Source: Tritrichomonas foetus (lineage: Eukaryota; Parabasalia; Tritrichomonadida; Tritrichomonadidae). Taken from it: DNA of 64,000 nucleotides. Shown piece after piece: positions 9,679 through 20,014 of the stretch. How positions within the stretch are numbered: position 1 is the stretch's first letter; each line of letters begins with the position of its first letter. Position numbers and translations under genes: made by a program. The DNA lies in assembly GCA_001839685.1 (NCBI GenBank), contig MLAK01000982.1, positions 52,753 to 116,752 on the forward strand. The letters are read 5' to 3'. The notes under the pieces are model-generated. The model made no database searches. It saw nothing but the letters and a program-made list of their open reading frames with translations, and had not been told where the DNA came from.

Positions 9679-10989
9679 TTATAGAATGGCAACAAATTTA
9701 TTGCCTTTACTCCAGGAATTGGAAGCTATTGCTAATGTTGAATCATTTGCCAATCCATAATTTCGTATAGAATTTCCACTGAGAAGCTGCTTACCAGCAT
9801 AAACAAGTCGTATATCTGGATTTATATTCATTCCTAATGCAACAGCAATTTTTAGCTGGTCAATTGATGTGGTTGAATAAACTTGGATAGATTTGTGTGT
9901 ATTCAGACAGCGGATGAATAAATAGATTTTATTAGTGTGAACTGTGATAGACGATAGCTTTTGGAAATGATTGAGAATAATATCATAATTTAATTCCTGT
10001 TCAGCCACATAAATCTCACGTGAGTCGGGAATTATATCGAACAATTCTTTTACACACATTGAATAAGTAACATCCAATTTTATAAAATCATTCGTTCCTA
10101 TTCTCAAATTGATTTCAAATGCTTCACCTTTAGAGATTACAACGTCTATAAAATATCCATCTGGTAGTTCTTTAATCAGTGGTTGATCATGATTTAATAG
10201 AATTCTATCATTTTCTTTTAACATGATGAAACGGCATGGAATTAAGAATCTACGAGCAATAATAAGCTTGATTTCTTCTGCTGTGATTGATGCGGAATTA
10301 ACATGAATGAAGTATTTTCTTCCATCTAAACGAATTTCCAAAAAATTATTGTAATGACACTCAAAAGTTAAAAATTGAAAGTATTTTGGAATTTCTCCCA
10401 AGATTGTATCATCATCAAGCATAAAATCATTATAAAATAAATTATCGACATTGTCCATTAGGATTGAACTAACAGTTTCTTTTACTTCTTTTATCGTTAA
10501 ACTGTTTGACATTTTAAAAATGAAGTTCTTTTCATTTTTGTCAATGAAAACTTCAAAGTTAGTAAATCCTTCTTCAATTGGTATTAATTCCACTTCTCCT
10601 GATGTTGGAATGGCAGATTTCACAATCAATTTATTATTGTAAACAAAGACTGCATCATCGATTCCCAACTTTGTGAACAAATCATCAAGTCGTAATTCTT
10701 CATCGTTGAAGGTAAATGTGCTAAATGGTGTTTTTATCGATAAATTGGCATGAAAAATTGTAACAAACATTCCATTCACATCCAAGATCCTTCTCACCAA
10801 TATGTTTGCATTTGGAAATATTGGCAATTCACATATCCTATTTGTAGAATCATGATAGATACTAAAAGCATCTTGAACAATTTTACTTTCTTGATTTGGA
10901 TTAGATTTTGCTTGTTCGAAGATATTCAACAACTGCATCTCTGATAATTGTGACAATATGTTATTATATACTACTTTTTTGTTCTCCAT
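9679..10989 (-). CDS. tandem ubiquitin-like-domain protein
   Basis: 436 residues. The last domain (about 354-424) is clearly ubiquitin-like: IDQLKIAVALGMNINPDIRLVYAGKQLLSGNSIRNYG aligns with the ubiquitin segment around K-I-x-x-x-x-G-I-P and LIFAGKQLEDG. Upstream segments at about 74-142, 145-212, 215-287 and 290-352 have the same size and beta-grasp pattern and are probably four more degenerate UBL domains. Residues 1-70 are helical. There is no C-terminal Gly-Gly, so it cannot be processed and conjugated like ubiquitin; a scaffold or adaptor role is more likely. A TCATTTC initiator lies about 25 nt upstream. The stop is in TAAATAAA. Only the last domain is certain; the others are inferred from spacing and texture. 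Confidence 0.7.
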   Translation of the reverse strand: MENKKVVYNNILSQLSEMQLLNIFEQAKSNPNQESKIVQDAFSIYHDSTNRICELPIFPNANILVRRILDVNGMFVTIFHANLSIKTPFSTFTFNDEELRLDDLFTKLGIDDAVFVYNNKLIVKSAIPTSGEVELIPIEEGFTNFEVFIDKNEKNFIFKMSNSLTIKEVKETVSSILMDNVDNLFYNDFMLDDDTILGEIPKYFQFLTFECHYNNFLEIRLDGRKYFIHVNSASITAEEIKLIIARRFLIPCRFIMLKENDRILLNHDQPLIKELPDGYFIDVVISKGEAFEINLRIGTNDFIKLDVTYSMCVKELFDIIPDSREIYVAEQELNYDIILNHFQKLSSITVHTNKIYLFIRCLNTHKSIQVYSTTSIDQLKIAVALGMNINPDIRLVYAGKQLLSGNSIRNYGLANDSTLAIASNSWSKGNKFVAIL

Positions 10990-11505
10990 TTTTTCTCACT
11001 ATCTTCTATTGGGAAATGAAGAGAATTTTTTTTTCCATTTTGAATAACCATTCAAATAAAAATCTTTCTCTTTTTCTGTTAAACCATCCGCCAGGAATAA
11101 TGAAAAAAAGAAACAATTCTTACTCAAAAAGTCGCAATTTCGATTCAAATACCAAATTGGTATTATTCCCTTTCAAAACTTTCTATCTGACTTTTTTCTT
11201 CATCCCTCCAACTGTGAAATTTACAAACATGCCAACACTCACATCAATAAAGAAATCATTAACAACTCTTGTGGATGTCAAACTTGAATTGAATCACGTC
11301 ACGAAAATAATTTCTTTATAGTAAAATGGCGACAGATAGGAATAATAAATGAATTTTCCTGATAAATTCTGCATTTAAAATGAAGATATCTATGATATTT
11401 CTTGATTTATTTCAAAAATTTCATCATCATCACTTCATGAATTCATCGAATTTGTGGTTAACATCACTTTTATTAACCAAAAAATAATTTTCAACGTAAT
11501 TGTTT
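10990..11505. other. 0.5 kb divergent intergenic region
   Basis: Shared upstream region of the UBL-repeat gene (minus) and the coiled-coil gene (plus). A TCACTTT at 11464-11470 may be the Inr of the latter. A plus-strand open frame (ATG at about 11016, ending 11321) has no recognisable domain and is probably chance. Confidence 0.5.
11013..11019 (-). promoter_or_regulatory. Inr-like element of the UBL-repeat gene
   Basis: TCATTTC on the minus strand about 25 nt before the ATG at 10989. Confidence 0.45.
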
Positions 11506-12939
11506 ATGATCGATTGTTCCCCAGGCTCTGGAACTGCCACGCCAGATGCTCGCGTTAATCACGTTAAGAAAAAACGAGAAAAACTCCAACTCGCAATTCA
11601 AGAACTGAAATCTGAAATCGAAAATAACGAGTCCGATATACAATTAATTCAACAAAATATTGAAATGAACAAACGAAAAATCCAAGAGAAATTGCAAGAA
11701 TATAACCACAATTCGAATATTCTCACCGATTTGGAAAAAAGGATGCAACATCTCTCAACGGAATACGGACTGACATCAGAAACCATTCTTCGCTACAAAA
11801 AAATGACACAGCAAATTGGCCCTTTGACAAACCCCCAAGATGTCAAAAAGGAGATCATTCAAATAAAAAATGAAATTATTATGATGGAAAAAGAAATAAT
11901 TGAATATCGAAACCAGTCTATTTTAGCCCAGCAAATTGCTCAAGCTCAAAAACAGAGGACAATTTTGCTCGAAAAAGATGCGAATTTATTGGAAAAATTA
12001 AATTCGTTAACTGTTCAACTTCGTGTTTTGCAATTTACAGGAGATAAAAAGCTTCTCACTGATTCTGAATACATTATTGAAAAACAATTAACATCAGAAG
12101 AATTAAGAAATGAGCTAGAAATGACTTTGGGCATGAAACAAAAATCACAAGAAAATATTGAAAACAATCAAGACAAAAACGAAAGTACTCAGAACAATTC
12201 AAAGAGCATAAATTATAAAGGAAAGTCATTCGATTTAAATGAAATATCTGCTTCGGTTGAGGCAATAAAAGATCGTTTAAATCTCTATTTAAAACGCGAT
12301 CGAAAAATTGATGAGATGGAACGAAACAAGCGAAGAAAATTAACAGTCCTTCAACAAATGGATACCACAATCGACAAATATAAACATGACCATGATCGTT
12401 GGACGGTAAGGAAAAACAATATTGCAAAAGACCAAGAACGTATTGAAGAGCAAATTGAAATAATGAAAAATAATGGACACCTTGATTCAAACTATTTAAA
12501 AGAAATTTTGAACGAGAAAAAATCGAACTATGAAGCAATTAAAAGCAAACGAAAACAAGTTGCTGCAGAAAATCAATACTTAACAATCGATACAGCAAAC
12601 GCAGAATCTACAAATTGGAAAAAAAAGATCGATCAAATAGCGGCGGAAATCGAAGCACTAGAAAACACTAAAGCTGATTTGCTGAAAAGACAAGAAACTT
12701 ATCGAAAATTGAATACAGAAGATGGAATCAGAGAAATACAAGAAGTTGATCGTTCATACAAGAAAGTTGAGGGTGAGATTGATACTATTATTATGAACTC
12801 GTCAAAAGTAAGACGAAGAAAGAAAGAATTAAATCAACAAATCACAAAAATTTTGGTAACTCTAACAAATCGAGGAATCACAGCACCACCTTACACCTTT
12901 AAGAGTGGAAATATTTTTTCAAAAGATGACGATTCTTAA
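11506..12939 (+). CDS. coiled-coil protein
   Basis: About 477 residues from the ATG at 11506; the frame opens 6 nt earlier at a TTG. After a short Gly/Ser/Thr start (CSPGSGTATPDAR), nearly everything from residue 22 to 455 is heptad-rich coiled coil, high in Lys, Glu, Gln, Ile and Leu. A break around 225-240 is rich in Asn and Gln. The short C-terminal end (TAPPYTFKSGNIFSKDDDS) is non-helical. Intraflagellar transport or axonemal coiled-coil proteins have this look, but I cannot name a family. The stop sits in TAAAAA. Confidence 0.75.
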   Translation: MIDCSPGSGTATPDARVNHVKKKREKLQLAIQELKSEIENNESDIQLIQQNIEMNKRKIQEKLQEYNHNSNILTDLEKRMQHLSTEYGLTSETILRYKKMTQQIGPLTNPQDVKKEIIQIKNEIIMMEKEIIEYRNQSILAQQIAQAQKQRTILLEKDANLLEKLNSLTVQLRVLQFTGDKKLLTDSEYIIEKQLTSEELRNELEMTLGMKQKSQENIENNQDKNESTQNNSKSINYKGKSFDLNEISASVEAIKDRLNLYLKRDRKIDEMERNKRRKLTVLQQMDTTIDKYKHDHDRWTVRKNNIAKDQERIEEQIEIMKNNGHLDSNYLKEILNEKKSNYEAIKSKRKQVAAENQYLTIDTANAESTNWKKKIDQIAAEIEALENTKADLLKRQETYRKLNTEDGIREIQEVDRSYKKVEGEIDTIIMNSSKVRRRKKELNQQITKILVTLTNRGITAPPYTFKSGNIFSKDDDS

Positions 12940-13271
12940 AAAATAGTTTACGTTCTTTATTGCATCGGAATTCAATTTAAAATCATGCTGAATTCCAATA
13001 GATTATCTTGAATTATTACCAATTATCTATAATCAAAAATCACGTTTTTCTTCATAATTTTCTCAATAATGTAAGGTGATCTTATACAACAAAATATAGC
13101 TTTTGTTTGTTTTTGTCATGTTATTAATAAATGTTAATAAATTCATTGAATTATCTGTAGATTGTTTTTGTTATATTTTCAATTGAATTGTTTTAGTTTT
13201 TTGATTAATAATCTTATTTACTTACAAGAAATAGATAACCGTGACCAGTAAAGTCGATCATTATACTGATT
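12940..13271. other. 3' spacer between convergent genes
   Basis: 332 bp of AT-rich sequence between two converging genes, with no feature seen beyond likely 3' UTRs. Confidence 0.6.
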
Positions 13272-15345
13272 TTATTTTTTTGTGCTTTTTGTCTGAAGCA
13301 TTTCAATTATTCGACTATCCTGTGCAAGATTGATTGGCTTTTTCCAATTAATAATAAAATAAAACGACTGAGTCAGTTATTTGTATATTTATTTTCGGGC
13401 ATTTTAATAAAATTTCAACAATTTCACTACAATTATTTTGACAAGCTATATGCAGTGGGGAAAATCCATATGAATTATCCCTCAGATTAACATCACATCT
13501 AGGATCAGCGATTAGAGACTTTATGATTTCCATCATTTTTCCTTTCACCGCAATGTGTAAAGGTGCATCATCAATGACTTTCCTATTAATATCAATATTT
13601 TCTATTGTCAGCAAAATATTTACAATTTCAGAAAGATTCATTTGGCATGCTAATATCAAAGGTGTTGACTTCTTATAAACTTTATTTACATCAAACATAT
13701 TTGCTTTTGTAATCAGTTCAACAATTTCTTCACATTTTGTTGAAACGGCATCATAGAAAATATTTAATTCATTATCATTAAATTTACAATTACTAAGTAA
13801 GATTTTAATAATATTAATATGCTGATTTAACACAGCATATTCAAGTAATTTTTCAGGATTATGGACATTAAAAGCACGAGTCGAAAAGAATAATTGTACA
13901 ATATTATCAATACCATATTGAACTGAATATTCAAATATTTCATATAATTTATAACAATGTGTCATTAAATTATAAATAATGCTATAAGACCCAAGTAAAA
14001 TTGCTTCTAATTCTAATCCACAAAAATTATCCAGAATCAAATGCTTTGTTTCAATTAACCACTCAAGTAGTTCACCATGATGTCCTTTAACAGCCATTTT
14101 TAATAAATCCGAATGAAATTTGATTGGTGCTTTTTCGAAACGTTCTTTATCATCCAAAATATGAATGATTTGAGTGTTTCCACCATATATGGCCAGTGCA
14201 TGATCAATATTATGATAAAAATCATGATTCATTAAATAAAAATATTCTGAATGTAATAAATACTTGAAAATTTGAAAGGAAGTGAACAATATAGAAGTAC
14301 TAAAGAGATCTAAGATGTCTGGATGAAGCTCTTTAATAGTTGGATTGTATATATTTGTAAAACATTTTTCCATATCGCACGTGACACAATATTGTGCAGG
14401 GATTGAAATGGTCATTGAAAAGTCAAATTTTGGACTTGATGTAATTTCTTGGAAAGCTGTAATGTCATCATTTTTGATGACAGTGAAAAGGAAATCCTCA
14501 GCAGATTTATTTTTACGGGGATGATTATTTATAACACTAAGTAAATATTCACGCTCATTTTTGAAATCATCAGAAACTGTTTCACATTTTTTGATGATTC
14601 CATAAAAAAGACCACTAAATTTAGGAAAAGTTTGATTTATTGTATTCACAAGATCTAGCGATGCTTTTATTAGATTTTGTTTATAAATACAAAGTCCCAA
14701 TATACAATGTGCTATTTCCGGTAAATTTATTCGATTTTCGTTAACAGAAAGTACACACAGCTCAGCTGTATCTTGAATATTTTCTTCAGTCAATTGAAAA
14801 ATTGTTTCTTCAATTTCAAATAGATTTTCGATTTCACTTGCCGTTTGAATATTCTTCTTGAAACTGCTAATGAAATATTGAAATTTATCTAAAACCCTCT
14901 TAAGCGAGTTAATTTTCATTGTTTGGGCAAAAGAATATAAAAATCCGAGATTTTCGAGATTGAAAAATATTTCATTTCCATTAAAGAAATCTTTTAGCAA
15001 TGATGATGAAAATGAATCATTCCATCTTAAAACTTTTACTCTCAATGGGCTATTTGGATTATTATTGAAAAATTCACGCGCAATTTCACTTTCGGCTGAA
15101 AGTGAATCTGCTATTGTTTTGAAAGGATGATCGTTAATGAAAACTGAACTATTAAATAGAGATTGAGACTTGTGAATCAATTTGTATGAAAAAATGGAGC
15201 TCATTAAGGGAGTAGTACTACAAATTGAATGCAATTCTACGGTTTTTATATTTGAAATGTTATATGAAAATATTAATATATAGAAATGTATAATTCGCTT
15301 AGAATGAGACATCATTTTATTTAATAAGCTTACAATCTGTCGCAT
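13272..15345 (-). CDS. DUF3447-type ankyrin-repeat protein, with a 19-nt intron-like insert near its end
   Basis: Read straight, the frame stops at 13348 after 665 residues, in the middle of an ankyrin repeat (INIQITDSVVLFYY). Removing the T-rich 13347-13365 restores WKKPINLAQDSRIIEMLQ, a normal last repeat, ending at TAA 13272-13274 followed by AA. So the gene probably ends at 13272. The N-terminal third looks like the degenerate BTB-type region of trichomonad ankyrin proteins. The middle is helical and DUF3447-like. Clear ankyrin repeats lie at about 555-660 (TPLILACQMNLSEIVNILL, APLHIAVKGKMMEIIKSLI, SPLHIACQNNCSEIVEILL). These are scaffold proteins expanded in trichomonads. ATGs at codons 11 and 12 are alternative starts. 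Confidence 0.75.
13347..13365 (-). other. 19-nt T-rich intron-like insert
   Basis: On the minus strand the sequence GTTTTATTTTATTATTAAT follows ...TCAGTC and precedes TGGAAAAAG. It holds the stop that ends the 665-codon frame. Its removal joins two in-frame halves of one ankyrin repeat. It has a GT start but no AG end. See findings. Confidence 0.5.
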
Positions 15346-15384
15346 TATAAAATTAACATGTAAAAGCTAATATTATTATCTTGA

Positions 15385-15466
15385 TTATTTTTAATTATTG
15401 TTTACTAATTGTTGTTTTTATTTATTTTTTATTGTTTATTATTTGTTATTTATTGTTTATTTTATA
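15385..15466. repeat. TTTATTG-rich low-complexity tract
   Basis: Imperfect repeats of TTTATTG, TTTGTTA and related words on the plus strand, overlapping the end of the USP-like frame. Simple sequence, possibly 3' UTR of the minus-strand gene. Confidence 0.5.
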
Positions 15467-15833
15467 ATTGCTGACGGAAAAAAGCCATAAAACATTCTTT
15501 CAATATTATTTCATGTTTTAAACTATCATATTCATGATACGTGCAACTAGAATCATTGTATATATAAAATCCATTTTCTTGAAAGTTAACATAATAATAA
15601 TGTTGTCTAGAAAAATTAAAGCCAATTAAGCCGATAAGAATAAAATTTACATGGCATTCTTGATTGAAAAGCTGACCAGGAAAAGTTCTTGGCAATAATA
15701 TTTTGGTATTTTTGCGAGTTTCTGCCCACCTTCTAGAGAAAAAAAATACTGGACATTTTGGTACTTTCGAAAAAATTCTCTGGAATACGTGTAGGGTTGT
15801 TTCCATTGAAGAACACTGAGAGCTAATCGACAA
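15462..15833 (-). pseudogene. C-terminal remnant of a USP-type deubiquitinase (peptidase C19)
   Basis: An open frame of 123 codons starting with TTG, overlapping the end of the 753-residue frame by 187 bp. KVPKCPVFFFSRRW matches the USP signature LPxxLxxxLKRF. ILLPRTFPGQLF matches the following vxFPxxL block. FILIGLIGF, RQHYYYV and FYIYNDS match YxLxgvixH, GHYxxYv and Wxxf(D/N)Ds. So it covers the His box and the Asn/Asp that completes the catalytic triad. The Cys box is not in this frame or in the upstream frame, so the piece cannot be a working protease alone. It reads on from the transposase-like segment with a change of frame near 15790. TAAAATAAA overlaps its stop. Confidence 0.6.
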
Positions 15834-17908
15834 TGTATAGATTTTGAAAAAGAATATATTTTTGGTATTATTTTGGCCTTCACTGAATGAAGTGATTCTG
15901 AAGCTTGGGTTGAGAATTTCGGATTAACTTTTTTAACTATTTCCTGGCACGAATCTATTAACTCTTGAATAATTTCTTCATGTGAGGAATAACCATTACA
16001 TTGCCAATTCACTACAATAACTGTATGTCGACATTTATGATGATCATCTTTTAAATGTCTAATAATATTATTCCAAAAGAAAAGTCTCTGTTCGGTTGTT
16101 TGATTTTCATCATGCAACAAAATTTTTACATAACGAATTAAATGTGTTTTAATCCCTTTAAATGTTGTTTTATATAATTTAGAATAGGCGATAATTTTTC
16201 TTTTTATAACTCCGAATGCATGATTGGGATCTAGAAATTCAATAAGTTTCCAATTTAGAGATTCTAGTGCTGAATTAATATGAACATCTACATCTTTAAT
16301 TATAAATTTTAAATGACTATTTGTTGACCATCTTGCCGCTAGCTTCTTAAAAATTTCAACCTCCATATGTTGTGAAGTCCCTGAATAATTTTCGCCTTTG
16401 ATAGCAATATCATAATCAAATATTCTGTTTTTGGTTGATAAAAATGCTCCAAATCCAGCCTTGCTGTTGCGCCGAGTTATCCAACTACAGTCATACGAAA
16501 ATTCCTCAGTTAAAAGGAATCTTTCTTGTAAGAGAGATGACTGAGTGAAGTCTATAATTGATTTTTGCAAAGATTTTTGAACTCGAAAAAATGTTTTTTT
16601 AGATGGTGGTGATATTCTGCACTTTAATAAAAACATATAGGATTTACTGAAAATTAGACCCTCAGATAAGGTTGCCAGAACAAAATCTTTGGGATCTACT
16701 TTCTTATTTGAAGAAGGACTGTTTTTTATTACTGCTTGAAGTTTCTTAATCTGTTTTTCAAGACATTCGATAACATCAGAAATATTTGAATTGAAAGATA
16801 CTGCAACATCTTTATATCCTGTTTCGGTCTCTTTAGTTTCAAAACGATGCACCTTTTCTTCGAAAAGTATAACAGATGAACATTTGTTTCGAATTAGTTT
16901 TGCTTTCTTAGCGAAATAACTTTCACACTTTGAAACTTGTTTTGAGATAAACTTTTCAGATGTACTGCTATTGGTGACATTAATCTCTCCGCACATTAGG
17001 TAAACCAAGTTGAGAGACTCAACACACATTTCTTCGATTTCCGGTGAATAATTATTTGGAAGTTTTGACATATTTCTCTTTATAAAATAATAGTTATGGC
17101 TTTTTATAGCAGTTTTCATTAAAATTTCTATGGTTTCAGTATTTAATTTTGGCAAAGCCAATTTCATAATTTCTGTATTATTCGATTCTATAATTCTTTT
17201 CAAAGAAATCAATGAAGAGTCTCTGTCCCATAGATATTTAAATATGTTATTTGCGTTATATATAGCTGCATATTCGCAGTAAGTAAATGTCTTCGCTTTT
17301 CCTTTATGAAGTTCAGATATTTGTCCATTATCTTTTTCAGTAACTTCGCTAATGAACTCCTCTAATAAATCCTTTCGTATAATATTTGCGATTATTTCTT
17401 GGGATTTGTGCTTAAATTTTACCTGATAAAATTTGTCAATTCCGAGATTTTTCATCGATGGATTTTGGAGTAATTCGTTGAATTTACTTTTGTTGAGCAC
17501 ATGCAAATCGAGTATAATATTGATAAATTTATAATATTGATAATCCAGAGCAACAACCAGAAGTTCATATAAAAATGATTCAATTGATGGTTCGTTGAAG
17601 TCATTGCGACAGAAAATATTTTGAATAATAGCGGGGAAAGTTTTTGTAGAGTAAACGATAATTTCCGACATAACAAAAATAATAAGTAGTAGAGATCTAT
17701 TCAACTGGAGTTGCAAGGACTTCATAATTAAAATGACATCTTCTATTGACGACTCTTTGACAAATCGTAAATTAGATATGATTTCCATTTCCAAATGAAT
17801 GTATTTTTCTTCTGTGAAATCAAAATTTTCACGGATTAAATGTTTTAATTGCCTTTTGGCTTTTCTCTGAGTCAAAGAGAGTTTCCATAAGCCTTTAAAG
17901 AAGTTCAT
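15647..17908 (-). CDS. ankyrin/DUF3447-like N terminus joined to a transposase-like region
   Basis: 753 residues. Residues 1-300 look like the N-terminal half of trichomonad DUF3447 ankyrin proteins, for example CEYAAIYNANNIFKYLW. Residues about 480-700 resemble the RNase-H-fold transposase region of Mutator-like elements. The pattern is YDCSWITRRNSKAGFGAF, then YSGTSQHMEVEIFKKLA, then KDVDVHINSAL and DPNHAFGVIKRKI, then HHKCRH, and TQASESLHSVKAKIIPK with RLALSVL. That gives an acidic residue at each expected site, but catalysis is unproven. The last 60 residues are out of frame with the USP remnant that follows and look like noise. It is probably a decayed insertion or fusion. Calling the middle part transposase is my reading of motif order, not a database match. 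Confidence 0.5.
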   Translation of the reverse strand: MNFFKGLWKLSLTQRKAKRQLKHLIRENFDFTEEKYIHLEMEIISNLRFVKESSIEDVILIMKSLQLQLNRSLLLIIFVMSEIIVYSTKTFPAIIQNIFCRNDFNEPSIESFLYELLVVALDYQYYKFINIILDLHVLNKSKFNELLQNPSMKNLGIDKFYQVKFKHKSQEIIANIIRKDLLEEFISEVTEKDNGQISELHKGKAKTFTYCEYAAIYNANNIFKYLWDRDSSLISLKRIIESNNTEIMKLALPKLNTETIEILMKTAIKSHNYYFIKRNMSKLPNNYSPEIEEMCVESLNLVYLMCGEINVTNSSTSEKFISKQVSKCESYFAKKAKLIRNKCSSVILFEEKVHRFETKETETGYKDVAVSFNSNISDVIECLEKQIKKLQAVIKNSPSSNKKVDPKDFVLATLSEGLIFSKSYMFLLKCRISPPSKKTFFRVQKSLQKSIIDFTQSSLLQERFLLTEEFSYDCSWITRRNSKAGFGAFLSTKNRIFDYDIAIKGENYSGTSQHMEVEIFKKLAARWSTNSHLKFIIKDVDVHINSALESLNWKLIEFLDPNHAFGVIKRKIIAYSKLYKTTFKGIKTHLIRYVKILLHDENQTTEQRLFFWNNIIRHLKDDHHKCRHTVIVVNWQCNGYSSHEEIIQELIDSCQEIVKKVNPKFSTQASESLHSVKAKIIPKIYSFSKSIHCRLALSVLQWKQPYTYSREFFRKYQNVQYFFSLEGGQKLAKIPKYYCQELFLVSFSIKNAM

Positions 17909-18930
17909 AAAATGGTATTTTACTAAAAAAAAATTATTTTGCTTTTAAAAGAAGTATTCAATAATTGAATAATCCTATTATGAAATATTTTATTTTTAGT
18001 CACATATAAATATCCAGTTATTTCACATAGAATTTACGATTTGTTTTTTCATATAAATGTTGAAATTACTTTTTTATTCGGATTAATATATCTAAATTCA
18101 TCTTTAGATCTATTTCAACGCTTCTTTTGCATTCTAAAAAACAAGTTTGGATGTATGAGAAAGAAAAAGCTCACAAAATTAAAGAATAATTGAATGGCAT
18201 CACTTCATCAACTAGATTCATCACAAAAATATAAATATCTTTTGATAGCAAATATAATTGAACTTATATTTTTCTTAAATATATGTAGATGATTCTTTAG
18301 ATAGGATATATAATAAAAATGTCGAGATTCAAGAAATACCTGTAAAGTTTTAATAAGAAAAGGATTTTAGAAAATGAAAAATCCAGATGATATGAGAAAC
18401 TTTTTCATATGAAACGATCATTTTTGNTGANATAAACNTGAATNTGAAGGTGAATAAAATTCTGTTAATACGTTTAAGTCATTGAATTTTTATGTTTTTA
18501 TTTCTTCGATATTGGTCTAAATAAGATTGTTCAACATCCAATACTCTTCGAAGCTATTTAAAACTATTAACGCTTTTTAAAAAACGCAAAACATCAAAAT
18601 CGATTTTTTTCCAAATTTCTCTATTTTGTTGAATATCGCTGTAATCTGTTCATTCTTGTAACATTGTAATGTACATATGCATATTTACCGGCAAGATTTG
18701 ATTTATTCACATTTTCAATCAATCAAAAGAAAGATGCTTTTTTATTCGTACTTATCATTCAAAAATACATGATATAACAATATCAAATTTATTACACATG
18801 TATATCAATCACAATATTTCATTTNANATCGAACAATCTCTATTACTTTGTGAAATGTATTTTTAATTTTTTGGAATTTTCTTTAAAATTTTGATTTAAT
18901 TTCTTTTAAATATGTTATATTGATTTATGA

Positions 18931-19010
18931 ATTTGGTACACGACTATTTCCTATTAAAAATCTAATTTAACTGCTTTAAGACTCAATTTATAATAGAAAA
19001 TTCTCAAATT
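18931..19010. repeat. 80-bp direct repeat, copy 1
   Basis: Begins ATTTGGTACACGACTATTTC and ends TTCTCAAATT. It is repeated at 20015-20094 with only two mismatches. Both copies are followed almost at once by an N in the assembly. Confidence 0.9.
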
Positions 19011-19231
19011 GNCCAAATAGCTAAAAGAATGACGAAAATTTCCCTTATCGCAAACTTCGCAAATGGCCGAATTCAAAAATATTTCGAAAATGATTCTGAA
19101 GAAGCTATTGTTTCAGTTTTCGGGTGAACAGCTTTCAGTCAATTGTTAAATCTATTTTTTATAGTTATGAGCCATATTTATTCATAGTTTTGAAATTTTG
19201 CAACAATTAAACCGAAAAAAGAGCGATTTTG

Positions 19232-19867
19232 GAGAAAGCCTAAAAAAAAATTGTGAGAAGCTTTTTTTCCAAGAATCACAAAGATTATAATACTGCTTCC
19301 CATAATTCTATTTACACTTCTTCTATCGATTTTTAATTAAAAATCGCGAAAATTTTGATAGTTTTAACTCAGTGATGTTGAATTAATTCAATTTCCATTT
19401 GACAAATATGAATGTATTGAAATCTTTTCTGTCATAAAATTTTAGTATATGAAGAAAATAGACTGGCAGTCCTCAACAGCACATTCTCAAGCAGGGATAC
19501 AGATACAACGATTGAAAGACCAAATCAAGAAAAATGGAATCCAATATGTTTTTTTCCAGACTCGATGCCAAGTGAATTTTCTGATGACTCGCCATTTAGA
19601 TGGCAAAACATTCGTAATCTTCTCATTGATGCCTAAATTTTTTTTATTTATATCAAAATTATTAATATTTTTTTTATACTTCATTTTTGTATTTTGGAAA
19701 ACATTATAATTTTCGATGGAGGGTCATATGATAATAAAAAGCACGATTTATGATAAGAAATAATCAAGATATTAATGCTATAAAATCACTTTTTATCTCA
19801 ATAATTCTCAGAAATTTCTGTGGGGTTTATTTTTTTCTCACAATTTTTTTTTGGATTTGGTTTTCTC
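19232..19867. mobile_element. possible small element bounded by an inverted repeat
   Basis: AAAAAAAAATTGTGAGAA at 19242-19259 is perfectly inverted at 19835-19852. The outer flanks also pair loosely (GAGAAAGCC against GAGAAAACC). The 0.6-kb interior holds a 72-codon coding remnant. The structure sits between the two 80-bp direct repeats. Part of the inverted repeat is an A/T run, so chance is not excluded. Confidence 0.3.
19421..19636 (+). pseudogene. coding remnant, C-terminal end of an unknown protein
   Basis: 72 sense codons without a usable ATG, ending in TAAA. The text is protein-like, with KWNPICFFPDSMPSEF followed by SPFRWQNIRNLLIDA, two tryptophans and balanced codons. An overlapping ATG frame at 19449 is lower in quality. 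I do not recognise the family. Best read as the tail of a gene whose upstream part has been lost. Confidence 0.35.
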
Positions 19868-20014
19868 TGTATCTTGATTTTTAAATTATAATATTTATAT
19901 ATTATTAATAGGATTACAATTAAATAATTTTTAGATGACAATAATATCAACAATTATTCATTTAGATCTCTCAATGGTCTTCTACATCTAGAGCTAGTTA
20001 GTTTGTATACATCT

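Noticed and set aside
11016..11321. Plus-strand frame of about 100 codons upstream of the coiled-coil gene
   Set aside because: Phe/Leu/Lys-rich AT-driven composition, no family, no promoter support.
15738..15754. 17-nt GT...AG stretch in the USP-like frame as a mini-intron joining the two frames
   Set aside because: The unspliced USP frame across it (CPVFFFSRRW) matches the USP signature, so this sequence is coding and the frame change lies further upstream.
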